A stretch of 64,000 bases of DNA from Rubellimicrobium sp. CFH 75288 (GTDB taxonomy: Bacteria > Pseudomonadota > Alphaproteobacteria > Rhodobacterales > Rhodobacteraceae), in contig NZ_WYDP01000005.1 of NCBI RefSeq assembly GCF_009904055.1, positions 62,001-126,000 on the forward strand, given 5' to 3'. Below are positions 19,998 through 30,281 of the stretch, piece after piece. The first letter of the stretch is position 1. Each line of letters opens with the position of its first letter. The notes beneath the pieces were generated by a model. The model was not told where the DNA came from. It did no database searches and was given only the letters and a program-made list of their open reading frames with translations. Made by a program: the position numbers and the translations under genes.

Positions 19998-20954
19998 TCA
20001 GTGCTCCTCCTCGATCGGGGCGGCGGGAACGCCCGCCGCGCTGGCTGCGGCCGCGGTCCGCAGGACGTTGAGCGCAGGCTGGTTGAGCCGCAGGGTCGGG
20101 CGCGCGCCCAGCCGCATGTCCACCAGGGCCAGGTCGCGGTCGAGCATGTCCTGCGCCTCGTGCAGCGCGAGGACGCGCTCGAGCGCGGGGACGGGATCGC
20201 GTTCGGGCAAGAGGATGCGCAGGTCCCCGTCCAGCACCATGTCCCAGCGCCGCTCGCCCATCCGCACGAGGCCGCGCACGCGCGGCGCGATGGGGGCCGC
20301 GGCCGCGAACAGGGCCAGCGCCTCGCCGATGGCCTCCTTGGCGCCGTCGCCGGCGATCAGCGGCAGGTCCGCGCGGTCCGAGCGCGAGGCGATCATGCCC
20401 GTCATCACGCCCTCGGAATCGATCAGGCGGAGACCGTCGGCATAGCGCCACACGGCGACCGGGACGCGCTGGGTGACCTTGATGCGCAGCAGGCCGCCGG
20501 GCTCCACCTCGGCCTCGACGGTGCGCACCGCCGTCAGCGCCGCCACCGCCGCCCGCAGCGCCGGCAGGTCGATGTCGAAGGAGGAGACCGGGAATTCCAG
20601 ATCGACGATGCCGTGGATCGCCACGGCGAGCGCGCGGTCCGCCCCCGTCACCTCGACGTCGTGGACGAGGAATTCGGGCCGCTGGTAGAGCGCGTCCCGG
20701 AGCGCGTCGGCCCGCTCGGCCAGCCAGGCCCGGTTGGCGTCGGCCGACAGCCACAGCGCGGAGGCCACCGCCATGCCGGCGGCGGGCAGCCCCACCCGCA
20801 CCAGGCGGCGGTAGAACGGGGTCAGCATCAGCCGCTGGTAGCGATAGGACCAGAGCGTGGGGGCCGGGTCGCGCCGCATCCCCGCCGGCACCGCAGGCGG
20901 CTGACGCCGCAGCGACGGCAACGTGAGGCGCCACAGCAGGATCAGCGTCCGCAT
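19998..20954 (-). CDS. ftsQ: Cell division protein FtsQ
   Basis: Bitopic divisome protein; 318 residues. A cytoplasmic N-terminus of ~50 residues is followed by one membrane helix (~54-70, [16 protein letters not shown]). A periplasmic POTRA domain ([15 protein letters not shown]) and FtsQ beta domain follow. The start is supported by GGAGG 7 bases upstream, although it makes the gene overlap ddl by 13 bases. Confidence 0.93.
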   Translation of the reverse strand: MRTLILLWRLTLPSLRRQPPAVPAGMRRDPAPTLWSYRYQRLMLTPFYRRLVRVGLPAAGMAVASALWLSADANRAWLAERADALRDALYQRPEFLVHDVEVTGADRALAVAIHGIVDLEFPVSSFDIDLPALRAAVAALTAVRTVEAEVEPGGLLRIKVTQRVPVAVWRYADGLRLIDSEGVMTGMIASRSDRADLPLIAGDGAKEAIGEALALFAAAAPIAPRVRGLVRMGERRWDMVLDGDLRILLPERDPVPALERVLALHEAQDMLDRDLALVDMRLGARPTLRLNQPALNVLRTAAAASAAGVPAAPIEEEH

Positions 20955-21856
20955 CCGGCATCCTCCACGATCCAGCGGCACAGGGCCGGAAAGTCCATCC
21001 CCGCCGCCGCCGCCTGCTCGGGCGCGAGCGAGGTGGGCGTCATCCCCGGCTGGGTGTTCAGCTCCAGCACCACCAGCCCGTCCAGCCCCCGCCCCTCGTC
21101 CCAGCGGAAGTCGGTCCGCGTCAGCCCCCGGCAGCCCAGCGCCCGGTGCGCCGCCAGCGCCATGCGCAGGCAGGCCGCCTCCACCTCCGGCGGGATCTCG
21201 GCCGGGATCACGTGGCGCGACCCGCCGGGCGCGTACTTGGCCTCCCAGTCGTACCAGCCCTCCGTCAGGATGTCCGTCACCGCCAGCGGCCGGTCGCCCA
21301 GCACCGCCACGGTCAGCTCGCGCCCCGGCGCATAGGCCTCCACCATGACCTCCGCCGGCATGGAGGGGCCGAGCACGGGGGGCCGGTTCGCCCCCTCGGC
21401 CACGATGTGGATGCCGACCGAGGAGCCCTCGTTGTTGGGCTTGACCACATAGGGCGGCGGCAGGATATGGGCGGCCTCGGCTTCCTCGCGGGGCACGATC
21501 CGGCTCTCGGCCACGGGCAGTCCGGCGGCGCGGAAGACGTCCTTGGCGCGCCCCTTGTCCATCGCCAGCGCCGAGGCCAGCACCCCCGAATGGGTATAGG
21601 GGATGCGCAGCCATTCCAGCATCCCCTGCACGCAGCCGTCCTCGCCCCAGCGGCCATGCAGCGCGTTGAAGGCCACGTCGGGCGCCGCCTCGCGCAGCCG
21701 CTCGGGCAGGTCGGGGCCCGCGTCGATCTCCACGACGTCGTAGCCGGCCTCCCGCAGGGCCGCCGCGCAGCCGCGCCCCGAGGACAGCGACACCTCGCGC
21801 TCCGCCGACGGGCCGCCCATCAGGACGGCAACTCTCGGACCTGCCCTGCCCGGCAT
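20942..21856 (-). CDS. ddl: D-alanine--D-alanine ligase
   Basis: ATP-grasp enzyme making the D-Ala-D-Ala dipeptide of peptidoglycan; 304 residues. Motifs: [14 protein letters not shown] at the N-terminus, NEGSSVGI (ATP-binding loop), and [13 protein letters not shown] near the C-terminus. It lies between murB and ftsQ, as usual for the order, and overlaps ftsQ by 13 bases. Confidence 0.97.
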   Translation of the reverse strand: MPGRAGPRVAVLMGGPSAEREVSLSSGRGCAAALREAGYDVVEIDAGPDLPERLREAAPDVAFNALHGRWGEDGCVQGMLEWLRIPYTHSGVLASALAMDKGRAKDVFRAAGLPVAESRIVPREEAEAAHILPPPYVVKPNNEGSSVGIHIVAEGANRPPVLGPSMPAEVMVEAYAPGRELTVAVLGDRPLAVTDILTEGWYDWEAKYAPGGSRHVIPAEIPPEVEAACLRMALAAHRALGCRGLTRTDFRWDEGRGLDGLVVLELNTQPGMTPTSLAPEQAAAAGMDFPALCRWIVEDAGCGR

Positions 21857-21901
21857 GCCTGAATCTGCCCCACATGCGGGCCGTTCGGCCCGTCCTGCCC
21901 C

Positions 21902-22840
21902 TCAGGCGGGTTCGCCGACCCGCATGATTTCCCACTCTAGCGTGAGGCCCGCGTGATCGTAAACCGCCTTTCTCACCGCCTCGCCCAGCGCCTCGAGCTC
22001 CGCCGCCGTCGCGCCCCCCGCATTGGTGAGGAAGTTGGCGTGCATCGGGTTCATCACGGCGCCGCCCAGCCGCGCGCCGCGCATCCCCGCCGCCTCGATC
22101 AGCTTCCACGCCTTGAGGTCGTGCACGTCGTCCGCCCGCCCGGTCGAGGAGAACCCCGCCGGGTTGCGGAAGGTCGATCCCGCCGTGCGGTCCCTGACGG
22201 GCTGGGTGGCGTCGCGCCGCGCGACCTGCTCCTCCATCCGCGCGGCCAGCGCCGCGGGGTCGCCTGCGGGCGGGGCCAGCACGGCCTCCGTCACCACGGC
22301 GCCGGGGGGCAGCTCGCTCGTGCGGTAGGCCAGGCGCAGGTCGGCGGCCGGGATGGTGGCCACCGTTCCGTCGCGCAGCACCGCGCGCACCTCCACCAGG
22401 ACGTCCGCCACATAGGCGCCGTAGCAGCCGGCGTTCATCCGCACCGCGCCGCCGATCGTGCCGGGGATCGTGCGCAGAAAGGTCAGGTCCAGCCCCGCCT
22501 CGGCCGCGCGGCGCGCCACATGCGCATCGAGCGCCGCCGCGCCCGCGCGCACGCGCCCCCCCTCGATCGCGATGGCGTTGAACCCGCGGCCCAGCCGGAT
22601 CACCGCGCCCCGGATGCCGCCGTCGCGCACGATCAGGTTGGAGCCCACGCCCATCGGAAACACCGGCACCTCCGGCGGCAGGGCGCCCAGAAAGGCCGCG
22701 AGGTCGGCCTCGTCGGCGGGCTGGACCAGCGCGTCGGCCGGCCCGCCCACCCGCAGCCAGGTCAGGTCCGCCAGCACCCGCCCCTCGCTCAGGCTCCCCC
22801 GCAGGGGCGGCCAGCGCATCCTGCCGCCTTCACCGTCCAT
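21902..22840 (-). CDS. murB: UDP-N-acetylenolpyruvoylglucosamine reductase
   Basis: FAD enzyme that completes UDP-MurNAc synthesis; 312 residues. FAD-binding segments: [25 protein letters not shown] and [15 protein letters not shown]. The catalytic serine is in TAGSTFRNP, and the C-terminal glutamate is near LTLEWE. The reading frame begins 10 bases inside the preceding small membrane-protein gene, suggesting coupled translation. Confidence 0.96.
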   Translation of the reverse strand: MDGEGGRMRWPPLRGSLSEGRVLADLTWLRVGGPADALVQPADEADLAAFLGALPPEVPVFPMGVGSNLIVRDGGIRGAVIRLGRGFNAIAIEGGRVRAGAAALDAHVARRAAEAGLDLTFLRTIPGTIGGAVRMNAGCYGAYVADVLVEVRAVLRDGTVATIPAADLRLAYRTSELPPGAVVTEAVLAPPAGDPAALAARMEEQVARRDATQPVRDRTAGSTFRNPAGFSSTGRADDVHDLKAWKLIEAAGMRGARLGGAVMNPMHANFLTNAGGATAAELEALGEAVRKAVYDHAGLTLEWEIMRVGEPA

Positions 22841-23123
22841 GCCGCCTCCGCCGCGCGATCCATCCTGCCGCCCCTCCGATACAGAGACCGACCAGCGCAG
22901 GAAAGACGAGCACGAGCGCCGTCACGAAATCGGCGAGGGCCCGCATCCCCTCGGTTGTGCCCCGGGCGCGCACCAGCAGCAGGGCCAGCATCCCCAGCAG
23001 CGCCGCCCCCGCCGCGATCCCCGCGAGGCGCCAGCCCCGCCGGCCGCAGAGCCAGCCGAACCCGATCCCCAGGGAGAGGGGCAGCAGCGCGATCAGCAGC
23101 GCGCGCAGGGCCCCCGCGTCCAG
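22830..23123 (-). CDS. Small membrane protein upstream of murB, apparent CTG start
   Basis: Function unknown. It lies in the same frame as the DUF2484 gene before it, one codon after that gene's TAG. There is no ATG, GTG or TTG at the start, only CTG, with GGAG 6 bases upstream. The predicted 97 residues form three hydrophobic segments (about 7-27, 32-51 and 66-88) and end in RRRRHGR. The stop overlaps murB by 11 bases. The coherent membrane topology and the fit between neighbours argue for a real gene. Alternatives are TAG read-through making a DUF2484 fusion, or reinitiation after the TAG. Confidence 0.65.
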   Translation of the reverse strand: MDAGALRALLIALLPLSLGIGFGWLCGRRGWRLAGIAAGAALLGMLALLLVRARGTTEGMRALADFVTALVLVFPALVGLCIGGAAGWIARRRRHGR

Positions 23124-23126
23124 GGC

Positions 23127-23405
23127 CTACTCCGCCGGTTCGCGCCGTGCGGCGGCGCCTGTTCCGGGCCGCCCCAGAAGGCGGCGCCCCAGCTGGATGA
23201 GCGGCCAGCGCAGCACCGATGCGCCCCCGGCCAGGGCCAGGAGGCCCCAGACCGGCCCCTCCGCCACCGTGAGCCAGCCCAGAAGCGGAACCCCCACCAC
23301 GATCAGCAGGCAGGCCCGCGTCCGGTGGTGGTCCCGCGACGGGATCATCGCCAGCACGTTGGCGCCCACGAACCACAGCAGCGTGGCAACGGCCGCGGCG
23401 CTCAT
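23127..23405 (-). CDS. DUF2484 family membrane protein, second copy
   Basis: Unknown function; 92 residues with two to three hydrophobic segments. It shares a pattern with the preceding gene: LLW near residue 9, P-x-R near residue 22, a central P-x-L-x-W, and a late R-x-PL. Known DUF2484 proteins occur beside murB/murC in Rhodobacterales. Its ATG overlaps the previous stop (ATGA). A role in the envelope or peptidoglycan machinery is inferred only from position. Confidence 0.82.
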   Translation of the reverse strand: MSAAAVATLLWFVGANVLAMIPSRDHHRTRACLLIVVGVPLLGWLTVAEGPVWGLLALAGGASVLRWPLIQLGRRLLGRPGTGAAARREPAE

Positions 23406-23650
23406 GCCCCGGCCTCCGTCCGCCGGAGGCCGCGCAGGGCCCCGGCCAGCGGGCGACGCATCATCGACAGGACGGCCAGAAGGCCCAGCGCCGCAGCAGC
23501 CCAGCCCGCCTCCGCGCCGATCCACAGCAGCACCGGGGGTGCCGCCGCGGCCAGAACCAGACCCGGCCCGATCTGCCGGCGCCATGGCAGAAGAGCCACG
23601 AGCGCCGCCGTCACGATCCAGAGACAGCCCGCCACAAGCGATGGCGCCAT
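23402..23650 (-). CDS. DUF2484 family membrane protein, first copy
   Basis: Unknown function; 82 residues with hydrophobic segments at about 5-20, 27-45 and 48-62. It resembles the next gene over its whole length, so the two are probably a tandem duplication. A GGAGG ribosome site lies 6 bases before the ATG, and murC ends 16 bases upstream, placing it in the mur operon. Confidence 0.78.
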   Translation of the reverse strand: MAPSLVAGCLWIVTAALVALLPWRRQIGPGLVLAAAAPPVLLWIGAEAGWAAAALGLLAVLSMMRRPLAGALRGLRRTEAGA

Positions 23651-23666
23651 GCCCGCCCTCCCCTTC

Positions 23667-25088
23667 CTATCCGCCCTGCACCCTGCGCAGCCGCTCGGGC
23701 AGGGCCTGAGCCCACTGGGTGATGCTGCCCGCGCCCAGGCACACGACGAGGTCGCCCGCCCGCGCCTGTTCCCGCACCAGGCGCAGCAGGTCGTCCTCGC
23801 CGTGCACGGCGCGGGCGTGGCGGTGGCCGTGCCGGATCAGCCCCGCCACCAGATCGTCCCGCCCCGCCCCCGGGATCGGCTCCTCGCCCGCGGCATAGAC
23901 ATCGGCGATGCCCACCACGTCCGCCTCGTTGAAGCAGGTGCAGAACTCCTCGAAGAGGTGATGGAGGCGCGTGAACCGGTGAGGCTGGTGGATGGCGATC
24001 ACGCGCGCGCCCTCGCGCCCCTCGATGGCCTGCCGCGCGGCGCGCAGGACGGCCGCGATCTCGACCGGGTGATGGCCGTAATCGTCGATCACCTCCACGC
24101 CTCCCGCCTCGCCCACGCGGGTGAACCGGCGCGCCGGGCTCTCGAAGGCGGCCAGCGCGTCGCGGATCACGTCCTTGGGGATGCCCAGATGGCGCGCGAC
24201 CGCGATCGCGGCGAGCGCGTTGGACACGTTGTGGTCGCCCGGCATGGGCAGGGTCAGGCCCTCGATCCGGTCCCCCTCGGCCTGCAGCGCCACGTCGAAA
24301 TGCGCCACCCCCGCCTTGTAGGTCGGCCGGCTTGCGCGGACGTCCGCCTGCGCGTTGAAGCCGAAGGTGCGCACGCGCCGGTCGGTGATGCGTCCCACCA
24401 GCGCCTGCACCTCCGGGTGGTCCGTGCAGCAGACCGCAAGGCCGTAGAACGGGATCTTGGACACGAACTCGTGGAAGCCGCGTCGCAGGTTCTCGACGCT
24501 GCCCCAGTGTTCCATGTGCTCGGGGTCGATGTTGGTGACGATGGCGACGGTGGCGGGCAGCCGGTTGAAGGTGCCGTCGCTCTCGTCGGCCTCGACCACC
24601 ATCCACTCGCCCCCGCCGATCCGGCTCGTGGAGCCGTAGGAGCGGATGATGCCCCCGTTGACCACCGTGGGGTCCATGCCCCCGGCCTCCAGCAGCTTGG
24701 CCACCATGGTCGTGGTGGTGGTCTTGCCGTGGGTGCCCGCGACGGCGACGTTGGACTTCAGCCGCATGAGTTCGGCCAGCATCTCGGCGCGGCGCACGAC
24801 GGGCAGGCCGCGCGCCCGCGCCGCATCCAGTTCCGGGTTGCCCGGCTTGATGGCCGAGGAGACGACCACCACCTCCGCGCCCTCCAGGTTCTCGGCCGCC
24901 TGACCGATCCAGATCTCGGCCCCCAGCCGGCGCAGCCGGGCGGTGTTGTCGTTCTCGCGCGCGTCCGACCCGCGGACGGTATAGCCCAGCGTCAGCAGCA
25001 CCTCGGCGATGCCGGACATGCCGATCCCGCCGATGCCGACGAAGTGGATGGGCCCCACATCCTGGGGCAGCATGGTGGGCCTCTGCAT
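23667..25088 (-). CDS. murC: UDP-N-acetylmuramate--L-alanine ligase
   Basis: Adds L-Ala to UDP-MurNAc; 473 residues. Motifs: [17 protein letters not shown] (residues 15-31), the ATP loop GTHGKTTTT from residue 118, ADESDGTF, and [10 protein letters not shown]. The ATG chosen has GGAG 8 bases upstream and gives the family's normal N-terminus. Confidence 0.97.
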   Translation of the reverse strand: MQRPTMLPQDVGPIHFVGIGGIGMSGIAEVLLTLGYTVRGSDARENDNTARLRRLGAEIWIGQAAENLEGAEVVVVSSAIKPGNPELDAARARGLPVVRRAEMLAELMRLKSNVAVAGTHGKTTTTTMVAKLLEAGGMDPTVVNGGIIRSYGSTSRIGGGEWMVVEADESDGTFNRLPATVAIVTNIDPEHMEHWGSVENLRRGFHEFVSKIPFYGLAVCCTDHPEVQALVGRITDRRVRTFGFNAQADVRASRPTYKAGVAHFDVALQAEGDRIEGLTLPMPGDHNVSNALAAIAVARHLGIPKDVIRDALAAFESPARRFTRVGEAGGVEVIDDYGHHPVEIAAVLRAARQAIEGREGARVIAIHQPHRFTRLHHLFEEFCTCFNEADVVGIADVYAAGEEPIPGAGRDDLVAGLIRHGHRHARAVHGEDDLLRLVREQARAGDLVVCLGAGSITQWAQALPERLRRVQGG

Positions 25089-25105
25089 CGGCGCGTCTCC
25101 GTCCT

Positions 25106-26230
25106 TCACGAAAGGCCCCTCCCTTCGCCCGCGGCCAGCCGCTCCACAAGCGCCGCGAGCGCTTCCGCTGCGTCCGGGCGGCCCAGGGCGGCGGCGGCCC
25201 GCGCCATCCGCTCGGCCCGTTCGGGCTCGAGGAGGATCGCCGCCACCCGCTCGGCCAGGGCGTCCACCGACAGGCCCGCCTCGGCCAGCACCTCGGCCGC
25301 GCCGGCGGCGGCGGGACCGCGGGCATTGGCGGTCTGGTGGTCGGCCGCGGCGTGCGGATAGGGGATCAGGATCGCCGGCCGGCCGATCGCGCACAGGTCC
25401 GCGATCGTGGAGGCCCCGGCGCGCGCCACCACCAGCTGCGCCCGGACCATGCGCTCGGGCACGTCGTCGAAGAAGGGGCGCACCTCGGCCGCGATGTGCT
25501 CGGCGGCATAGAAGGCCTCCACGCGCGCGCGGTCCTCCTCGCGCGCCTGATGGCTCACGCGCAGCCGCCGCCGCACGTCCATGGGCAGGGCCGCGAGCGC
25601 GGGCGGCACGAGATCCGACAGCGCCCGCGCCCCCTGGCTGCCGCCGATGCTGAGGACGTGGATCTCGGCCGCCTCGTCTGGCGGCCGGTAGGGCGAGGCC
25701 GCCCGGGCCCGCACGCTGCTCCGGACCGGGTTGCCGACATAGACGCCCTCCACGTCGCCCGGCAGGTCGGTGGGCCAGGTCCCGCAGGCCACCGCGCCCA
25801 CGCGGCGCGCGAAGGCGCGGTTGACCCGGCCCAGGACGCCGTTCTGCTCGTGGATCAGGCTCGGCAGGCCGCGCAGGACGGCCGCCGTCAGGGCGGGGAT
25901 GCTGGGATAGCCTCCGAAGCCCGCAACGACGGCGGGCCGGTCGCGTCCGGCCCGCAGATAGGCCGAGGCCACACCGCGGCCGACGCGCAGCGGCACCAGC
26001 GCCCGGGCCGCCACGCCGCCCCGCGCCGGCGTGGCCGAGGCCACCACCTCGCGCACGACCTCGGGGGGGAACCCGTCCGCATAGCGCGCGCCCCGCTCGT
26101 CGGTGCTCAGCGTCACGCGCCAGCCCCGCGCCAGCATCGCCTCGGCCAGGGCCTGGGCGGGGAACATGTGCCCCCCCGTGCCGCCCGCCGCGACCACGAG
26201 GCGGGGCGCCTCTGCCGCCCGCGCGCTCAC
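25106..26230 (-). CDS. murG: UDP-GlcNAc:lipid I N-acetylglucosaminyltransferase
   Basis: Converts lipid I to lipid II on the inner face of the membrane; 374 residues. Motifs: [19 protein letters not shown] at the N-terminus, [20 protein letters not shown], and [14 protein letters not shown] near the sugar-nucleotide site. The GTG start overlaps the ftsW stop (GTGA). Confidence 0.97.
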   Translation of the reverse strand: MSARAAEAPRLVVAAGGTGGHMFPAQALAEAMLARGWRVTLSTDERGARYADGFPPEVVREVVASATPARGGVAARALVPLRVGRGVASAYLRAGRDRPAVVAGFGGYPSIPALTAAVLRGLPSLIHEQNGVLGRVNRAFARRVGAVACGTWPTDLPGDVEGVYVGNPVRSSVRARAASPYRPPDEAAEIHVLSIGGSQGARALSDLVPPALAALPMDVRRRLRVSHQAREEDRARVEAFYAAEHIAAEVRPFFDDVPERMVRAQLVVARAGASTIADLCAIGRPAILIPYPHAAADHQTANARGPAAAGAAEVLAEAGLSVDALAERVAAILLEPERAERMARAAAALGRPDAAEALAALVERLAAGEGRGLS

Positions 26231-27390
26231 CGCCGGGTCCCCAGGATGTCGCGGATCTGTCCCTGCGGCCGCGTCCGCGTCATCGCCAGAAGCATGCCCA
26301 CGGCGATGCCGCCCGCGATCAGCGAGGAGCCTCCGTAGCTCACGAAGGGCAGCGTCATGCCCTTGGCGGGCAGCAGCCGCACCGCCACGCCCATGTTGAT
26401 CATCGCCTGCACGCCGAACACGCAGGCCAGCCCGGTCCCCGCCAGGCGGATGAACGGATCGCGCTCGCGCAGCAGCCGGCCGAGCGAGCCCACGACGACC
26501 CAGGCATAGAGCACGATGATGAGAAGCACGAGGACGAGGCCGTATTCCTCGGCCGCCACCGCGATGATGAAGTCGGTATGCGCATCGGGCAGCGACCACT
26601 TGACCGAGCCCTCGCCCACGCCCACGCCGAAGAAGCCGCCCTCGCGGATCGCGTTGGTCGCATAGCCGATCTGGGTGCGCGGATCGACATCCGGCGACAG
26701 GAACCCGTCGATGCGCCGCGCGAAATGCTCCGAACGCTCGTAGGCCAGCGTTCCGGCAAAGAACACGATCCCCGCCAGGGTCAGCAGAAGCGTCATCGGC
26801 GCTCCGGCGACGAAGTACATCACCCCCCACGAGAACAGCACCAGCGCCGCCTGCCCGAAATCGGGCTGGAGCGCCAGCATGGCCACCACCACGACCGCGA
26901 TGGCGAAGCTCCACAGCCGCCCCGGCGGGCCGTGCGGATCCTGCGCCCCGGCCATGAGCCAGGCGCAGAGCACGACAAAGCAGGGCTTGAGGAACTCGGA
27001 CGGCTGGAACGACGCGAAGCCCAGCGAGTACCAGCGCACCGCGCCCTTGCCGAAATCCGTCCCGAGAAAGGGCAGCAGCGCCAGCGCCACGAAGCTCAGG
27101 CCGAACCCGAGGACGGCCAGACGCCGGACCTGCCGCGGCGACATCATCGAAAAGACCAGCAGCACCGCGATCGCCAGAAGCCCGAAGGCCGCCTGCCGCG
27201 CGACATAGTGGAAGGGGTCGAGGCCGTTGCGTGCCGCCAGGGGCGGCGAGGCCGCCAGCCCTAGCAGGAGGCCGATTCCGAACAATCCCATGACGCAGGA
27301 CAGGGCGCCCTTGTCGATGGTTCGCCACCATCGCGGAAGGATCGGGTCCGCCGCGCGCGCGGGGACCGTCCCATGAACCAGGTCCGTCAT
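26227..27390 (-). CDS. ftsW: Septal peptidoglycan glycosyltransferase FtsW
   Basis: SEDS-family polymerase of the divisome; 387 residues with about ten membrane helices. Family motifs: [29 protein letters not shown], the catalytic-loop region around [15 protein letters not shown], and [10 protein letters not shown] near the C-terminus. It is the first gene of the division cluster in this window; mraY, murD and murF are not upstream as they usually are. Confidence 0.97.
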   Translation of the reverse strand: MTDLVHGTVPARAADPILPRWWRTIDKGALSCVMGLFGIGLLLGLAASPPLAARNGLDPFHYVARQAAFGLLAIAVLLVFSMMSPRQVRRLAVLGFGLSFVALALLPFLGTDFGKGAVRWYSLGFASFQPSEFLKPCFVVLCAWLMAGAQDPHGPPGRLWSFAIAVVVVAMLALQPDFGQAALVLFSWGVMYFVAGAPMTLLLTLAGIVFFAGTLAYERSEHFARRIDGFLSPDVDPRTQIGYATNAIREGGFFGVGVGEGSVKWSLPDAHTDFIIAVAAEEYGLVLVLLIIVLYAWVVVGSLGRLLRERDPFIRLAGTGLACVFGVQAMINMGVAVRLLPAKGMTLPFVSYGGSSLIAGGIAVGMLLAMTRTRPQGQIRDILGTRR

Positions 27391-27522
27391 GGAGCACCGC
27401 CTCTGCCTCGTGGCGTCCGGTTGACCCGGATCTGCCGGGCGACGATAGCCTGCCCCTCCCCGTCCCGCCAGTCGGACAAACCGCGAACGATTCGCCTTTC
27501 TCGGAACCCGGGCCTTCGGTCC

Positions 27523-28359
27523 TCAACCGGGGCGGATGCCGTGGCGACCGGCCAAGTCGGTCACGAACTGCCAAGCGACCCGGCCCGATCGCGCCCCGCG
27601 GGTGGCCTGCCACTCGATCGCCTCGGCGCGCAGCGTGGCATCGTCCACCGGGATGGCCCAGGCGTCCCGGTAGGCCCGCACCATGGCTAGGAAGTCGTCC
27701 TGCGAGCAGGGATGAAAGCCCAGCCACAGACCGAAGCGGTCCGACAGCGAGACCTTCTCCTCCACCGCCTCCGAGGGGTGGATGCCCGTCTGCCGCTCGT
27801 TCTCGATCATCTCGCGCGGCATCAGGTGGCGCCGGTTGGAGGTGGCATAGAGGATCACGTTCTCCGGCCGCCCCTCGATCCCGCCGTCGAGCACGGCCTT
27901 GAGCGCCTTGTAGTGCTGGTCGTCCCCCGCAAAGGACAGGTCGTCGCAGAACAGCACGAAGCGCGCCGGCGCCTCCCGCAGCAGCGCCAGACAGCGGCCG
28001 ATCGTGGGCAGGTCCTCGCGGCCGACCTCCACGATCTTGAGGCCGGGCATCTCCGCCGCCACGGCTGCATGGACCGCCTTGACGAGGCTCGACTTGCCCA
28101 TGCCGCGCGCACCCCACAGCAGGGCGTTGTTGGCCGGCAGGCCGCGGGCGAAGGCCCGGGTATTGGCAAGCAGGATGTCGCGCGCCCGGTCCACTCCATG
28201 CAGCAGGCGCAGATCCACCCGGCTCACCCGCTCCACCGGCTCCAGCCGGTCCGGCTGGGGATGCCAGACATATCCCTCGGCCGACAGGTCGGGACGCGGC
28301 GGGACGGGCGGCGACAGCCGCTCCAGCGCGGCGGCGATGCGGCGGAGCGAATCCGCCAT
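27523..28359 (-). CDS. DUF815 family AAA-type ATPase
   Basis: P-loop ATPase of unknown role; 278 residues. Walker A is GARGMGKSS and a Walker B-like segment is [10 protein letters not shown]. The family segments [21 protein letters not shown] and [10 protein letters not shown] are all present. A GTG five codons upstream overlaps the tatC stop (GTGA) and is an alternative start. Position directly after tatC hints at cotranscription with the Tat translocase but does not show a function. Confidence 0.88.
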   Translation of the reverse strand: MADSLRRIAAALERLSPPVPPRPDLSAEGYVWHPQPDRLEPVERVSRVDLRLLHGVDRARDILLANTRAFARGLPANNALLWGARGMGKSSLVKAVHAAVAAEMPGLKIVEVGREDLPTIGRCLALLREAPARFVLFCDDLSFAGDDQHYKALKAVLDGGIEGRPENVILYATSNRRHLMPREMIENERQTGIHPSEAVEEKVSLSDRFGLWLGFHPCSQDDFLAMVRAYRDAWAIPVDDATLRAEAIEWQATRGARSGRVAWQFVTDLAGRHGIRPG

Positions 28360-28370
28360 CCCCTCGCGGC

Positions 28371-29285
28371 TCACGCCTTGCCGTCCGCCGCGGCGGCCTC
28401 GTCCTCCTCGCCGTAGAGCGACTCGTTCGGCCCCAGGACCCCCTCGGCCCGCAGCCGCGCCTCCCGCGCGCGCTCGCTGCGACGGACGAGGAAGATGGAC
28501 ACCTCGTAGAGCGGATAGACCACCAGGAACAGGATGATCTGGCTCATCACGTCGGGCGGCGTGGCCACCGCGGCGAGCACGAGGATGCCCACGAGGGCGT
28601 ACTTGCGCACCCGCGCGAGCCCGCGCGCCGACACGATCCCGGCCCGCCCCAGCAGCGTCAGCAGCACCGGCAGCTGGAAGCACAGGCCGAAGGCCACGAT
28701 GAAGGCCATGGTGAGGTTGAGATAGGCCTTGGCCGATCCCTGAAAGACCATGGCCGCGGTCCCGGCCTCGCGCGCGGCGGCCTCGGCCGCCTCGGGCGAG
28801 GCGAGCGTGCCCGTGTCCTGAAAGGTCAGGAAGAACGAGAACGCCATCGGCGTGACGATGTAATAGGCAAAGCCGGCGCCCAGGAAGAACATGAAGGGCG
28901 AGGCGATCAGGAAGGGCAGAAAGGCGTTCTTCTCGCTGCGGTAGAGTCCCGGCGCCACGAAGCGCCACATCTGGTAGGAGATGACCGGAAAGGCCAGGAC
29001 GAGCCCCGCCATCATCGAGATGGAGAAGGCCAGGAAAAACCCTTCCTGCAAGCTCAGGAAGACCAGCGCGCAGTTCTGCCCCCGCGCCTCCAGCGCCACG
29101 CAGAGCGGCCGCGTCAGGAAGCCGTAGATGGGTTGCCACACGAAGAAGCAGGCCAGCATGGCCGCCACAAAGGCCAACACCGACCAGATCAGCCGCGTGC
29201 GCAGTTCGGCCAGATGCTCGATCAGGGGGGCGGAGCTGTCCTCGATCTCGTCGGGAACCGCGCCGGGAAGGGGCTTGGCGCTCAT
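28371..29285 (-). CDS. tatC: Sec-independent protein translocase TatC
   Basis: Receptor for twin-arginine signal peptides; 304 residues with six membrane helices. Family motifs: [44 protein letters not shown] and [13 protein letters not shown]. The acidic, Ala-rich C-terminus extends past the core. The ATG overlaps the tatB stop. Confidence 0.97.
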   Translation of the reverse strand: MSAKPLPGAVPDEIEDSSAPLIEHLAELRTRLIWSVLAFVAAMLACFFVWQPIYGFLTRPLCVALEARGQNCALVFLSLQEGFFLAFSISMMAGLVLAFPVISYQMWRFVAPGLYRSEKNAFLPFLIASPFMFFLGAGFAYYIVTPMAFSFFLTFQDTGTLASPEAAEAAAREAGTAAMVFQGSAKAYLNLTMAFIVAFGLCFQLPVLLTLLGRAGIVSARGLARVRKYALVGILVLAAVATPPDVMSQIILFLVVYPLYEVSIFLVRRSERAREARLRAEGVLGPNESLYGEEDEAAAADGKA

Positions 29286-29812
29286 GCGGCCGTCTCGTCC
29301 TTGGGTGTCGCCGGGGGAGTCGCGGGCGCGGCCGGCGCCGGAGCGGGCGCCTGCGCGGCCTGAACCGGCGCGGCCGGCGGGGGTCTGGCGGCGCCCCGCG
29401 CGGCGGCCTCCTCGAGGCGGCGCGCGCGCTCCTCGGCCCGCTGCTGGGCCAGGGCGGAGGTGGCCGTTCCGGCGGAGGGAGCGGGGCGGCCGCCCTCGAT
29501 GGGCGTTCCCGCCGGCGGGATGGGGGCCGCGGAGCGGGTCCGGCCCGGCCGGTCGCCCAGGGCCGCCTCGCGCAGGCGGTCGGCGCCATACTGCATCGGC
29601 CGCGTGGCCGCGCGGATGGTCCGGTCGATCTCCTTGACCCCGGCCTCGTCGGCGGCGGCCTCCATGGCGCGGCTGAACTCGCGCGCCATGCCGCGCGCCT
29701 TGCCGACCATCTGCCCCACGGCGCGGAACAGGCCGGGCAGCTCCTTGGGACCCACCACGATCAATGCGACCACGCCGATGATGACCATCTCGGTCCAGCC
29801 GAGATCGAACAT
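29282..29812 (-). CDS. tatB: Sec-independent protein translocase TatB
   Basis: Hands substrates from TatC to TatA; 176 residues. The N-terminal helix with [20 protein letters not shown] and the hinge GPKELPGL are diagnostic. An amphipathic helix follows, then a low-complexity Pro/Ala tail with no conserved motif. GGAGG precedes the ATG. Confidence 0.95.
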   Translation of the reverse strand: MFDLGWTEMVIIGVVALIVVGPKELPGLFRAVGQMVGKARGMAREFSRAMEAAADEAGVKEIDRTIRAATRPMQYGADRLREAALGDRPGRTRSAAPIPPAGTPIEGGRPAPSAGTATSALAQQRAEERARRLEEAAARGAARPPPAAPVQAAQAPAPAPAAPATPPATPKDETAA

Positions 29813-29829
29813 GCTCCGCCCTCCTCACC

Positions 29830-29847
29830 CCGTCCCCGACGGGACGG
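29830..29847 (-). other. Hairpin between tatA and tatB
   Basis: CCGTCCC and GGGACGG form a perfect 7-bp stem with a CGAC loop in the 74-base gap between tatA and tatB. It could reduce read-through so that TatA is made in excess, as is needed in Tat systems, or stabilise the tatA message. The role is inferred. Confidence 0.4.
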
Positions 29848-29886
29848 TGTCACGCTCCGCCGACCGGCACCGGCGAACCGGCGCCC

Positions 29887-30156
29887 TCAGACCCGCTCGC
29901 GCTCGGGAGCGGGCTGGACGGCGGCCGGCGGCACCGGGTTGACGGTCGGTGCGGCCTCGGGCGGGGTCACGTCGCGCGCGACCTGCGCGTTGGCGTCCTC
30001 GATCTCGCGGCGCCCGTCATCCATGCCCTTGCGGAAGGCGGTGATGCCCTTGCCGACCTCGCCCATCATGGAGGCGATCTTGCCGCGCCCGAACAGGACC
30101 AGGACGACGATGGCGATCAGAAGCAGGCCCATCGGGCCGATATTGCCGAGTCCCAT
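29887..30156 (-). CDS. tatA: Sec-independent protein translocase TatA
   Basis: Forms the protein-conducting assembly of the Tat pathway; 89 residues. It has a short N-terminal membrane helix (GLLLIAIVVLVLFG), the FGRGKIASMMGEVGKGI hinge and amphipathic helix, then an acidic/Pro tail. It is the first gene of the tat operon; the gap to the divergent WYL regulator should hold its promoter. Confidence 0.95.
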   Translation of the reverse strand: MGLGNIGPMGLLLIAIVVLVLFGRGKIASMMGEVGKGITAFRKGMDDGRREIEDANAQVARDVTPPEAAPTVNPVPPAAVQPAPERERV

Positions 30157-30254
30157 GGGGGTGTCTCCCTCTGCTGACCGCCCCTAGATAATCGCCCCGG
30201 CCCGCCTCTGGAACCGTCCAGGCGCCTTGAAGCCGCGACGGGAGTCGCTTTTTG

Positions 30255-30270
30255 TGACAAAAACCTGTCA
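30255..30270. promoter_or_regulatory. Inverted repeat TGACA-N6-TGTCA, probable autoregulatory operator
   Basis: A perfect 5-bp inverted repeat with a 6-base A-rich spacer ends directly at the GGAGG ribosome site of the WYL regulator. Such a site would block its transcription or translation. Binding by the adjacent regulator is inferred. Confidence 0.55.
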
Positions 30271-30281
30271 GGAGGGCCGTC

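Noticed and set aside
16576-20445. A plus-strand open frame of about 1290 codons opposite lpxC, ftsZ and ftsA
   Set aside because: It is the antisense shadow of ftsZ and ftsA; composition is His/Arg/Gly-rich and the true genes on the other strand carry all family motifs.
22830-23405. DUF2484 and the following membrane frame as one gene with a sequencing error at the TAG
   Set aside because: The first protein has a normal family end, and a ribosome site lies exactly over the TAG, so two genes are more likely. Read-through was kept as an alternative.
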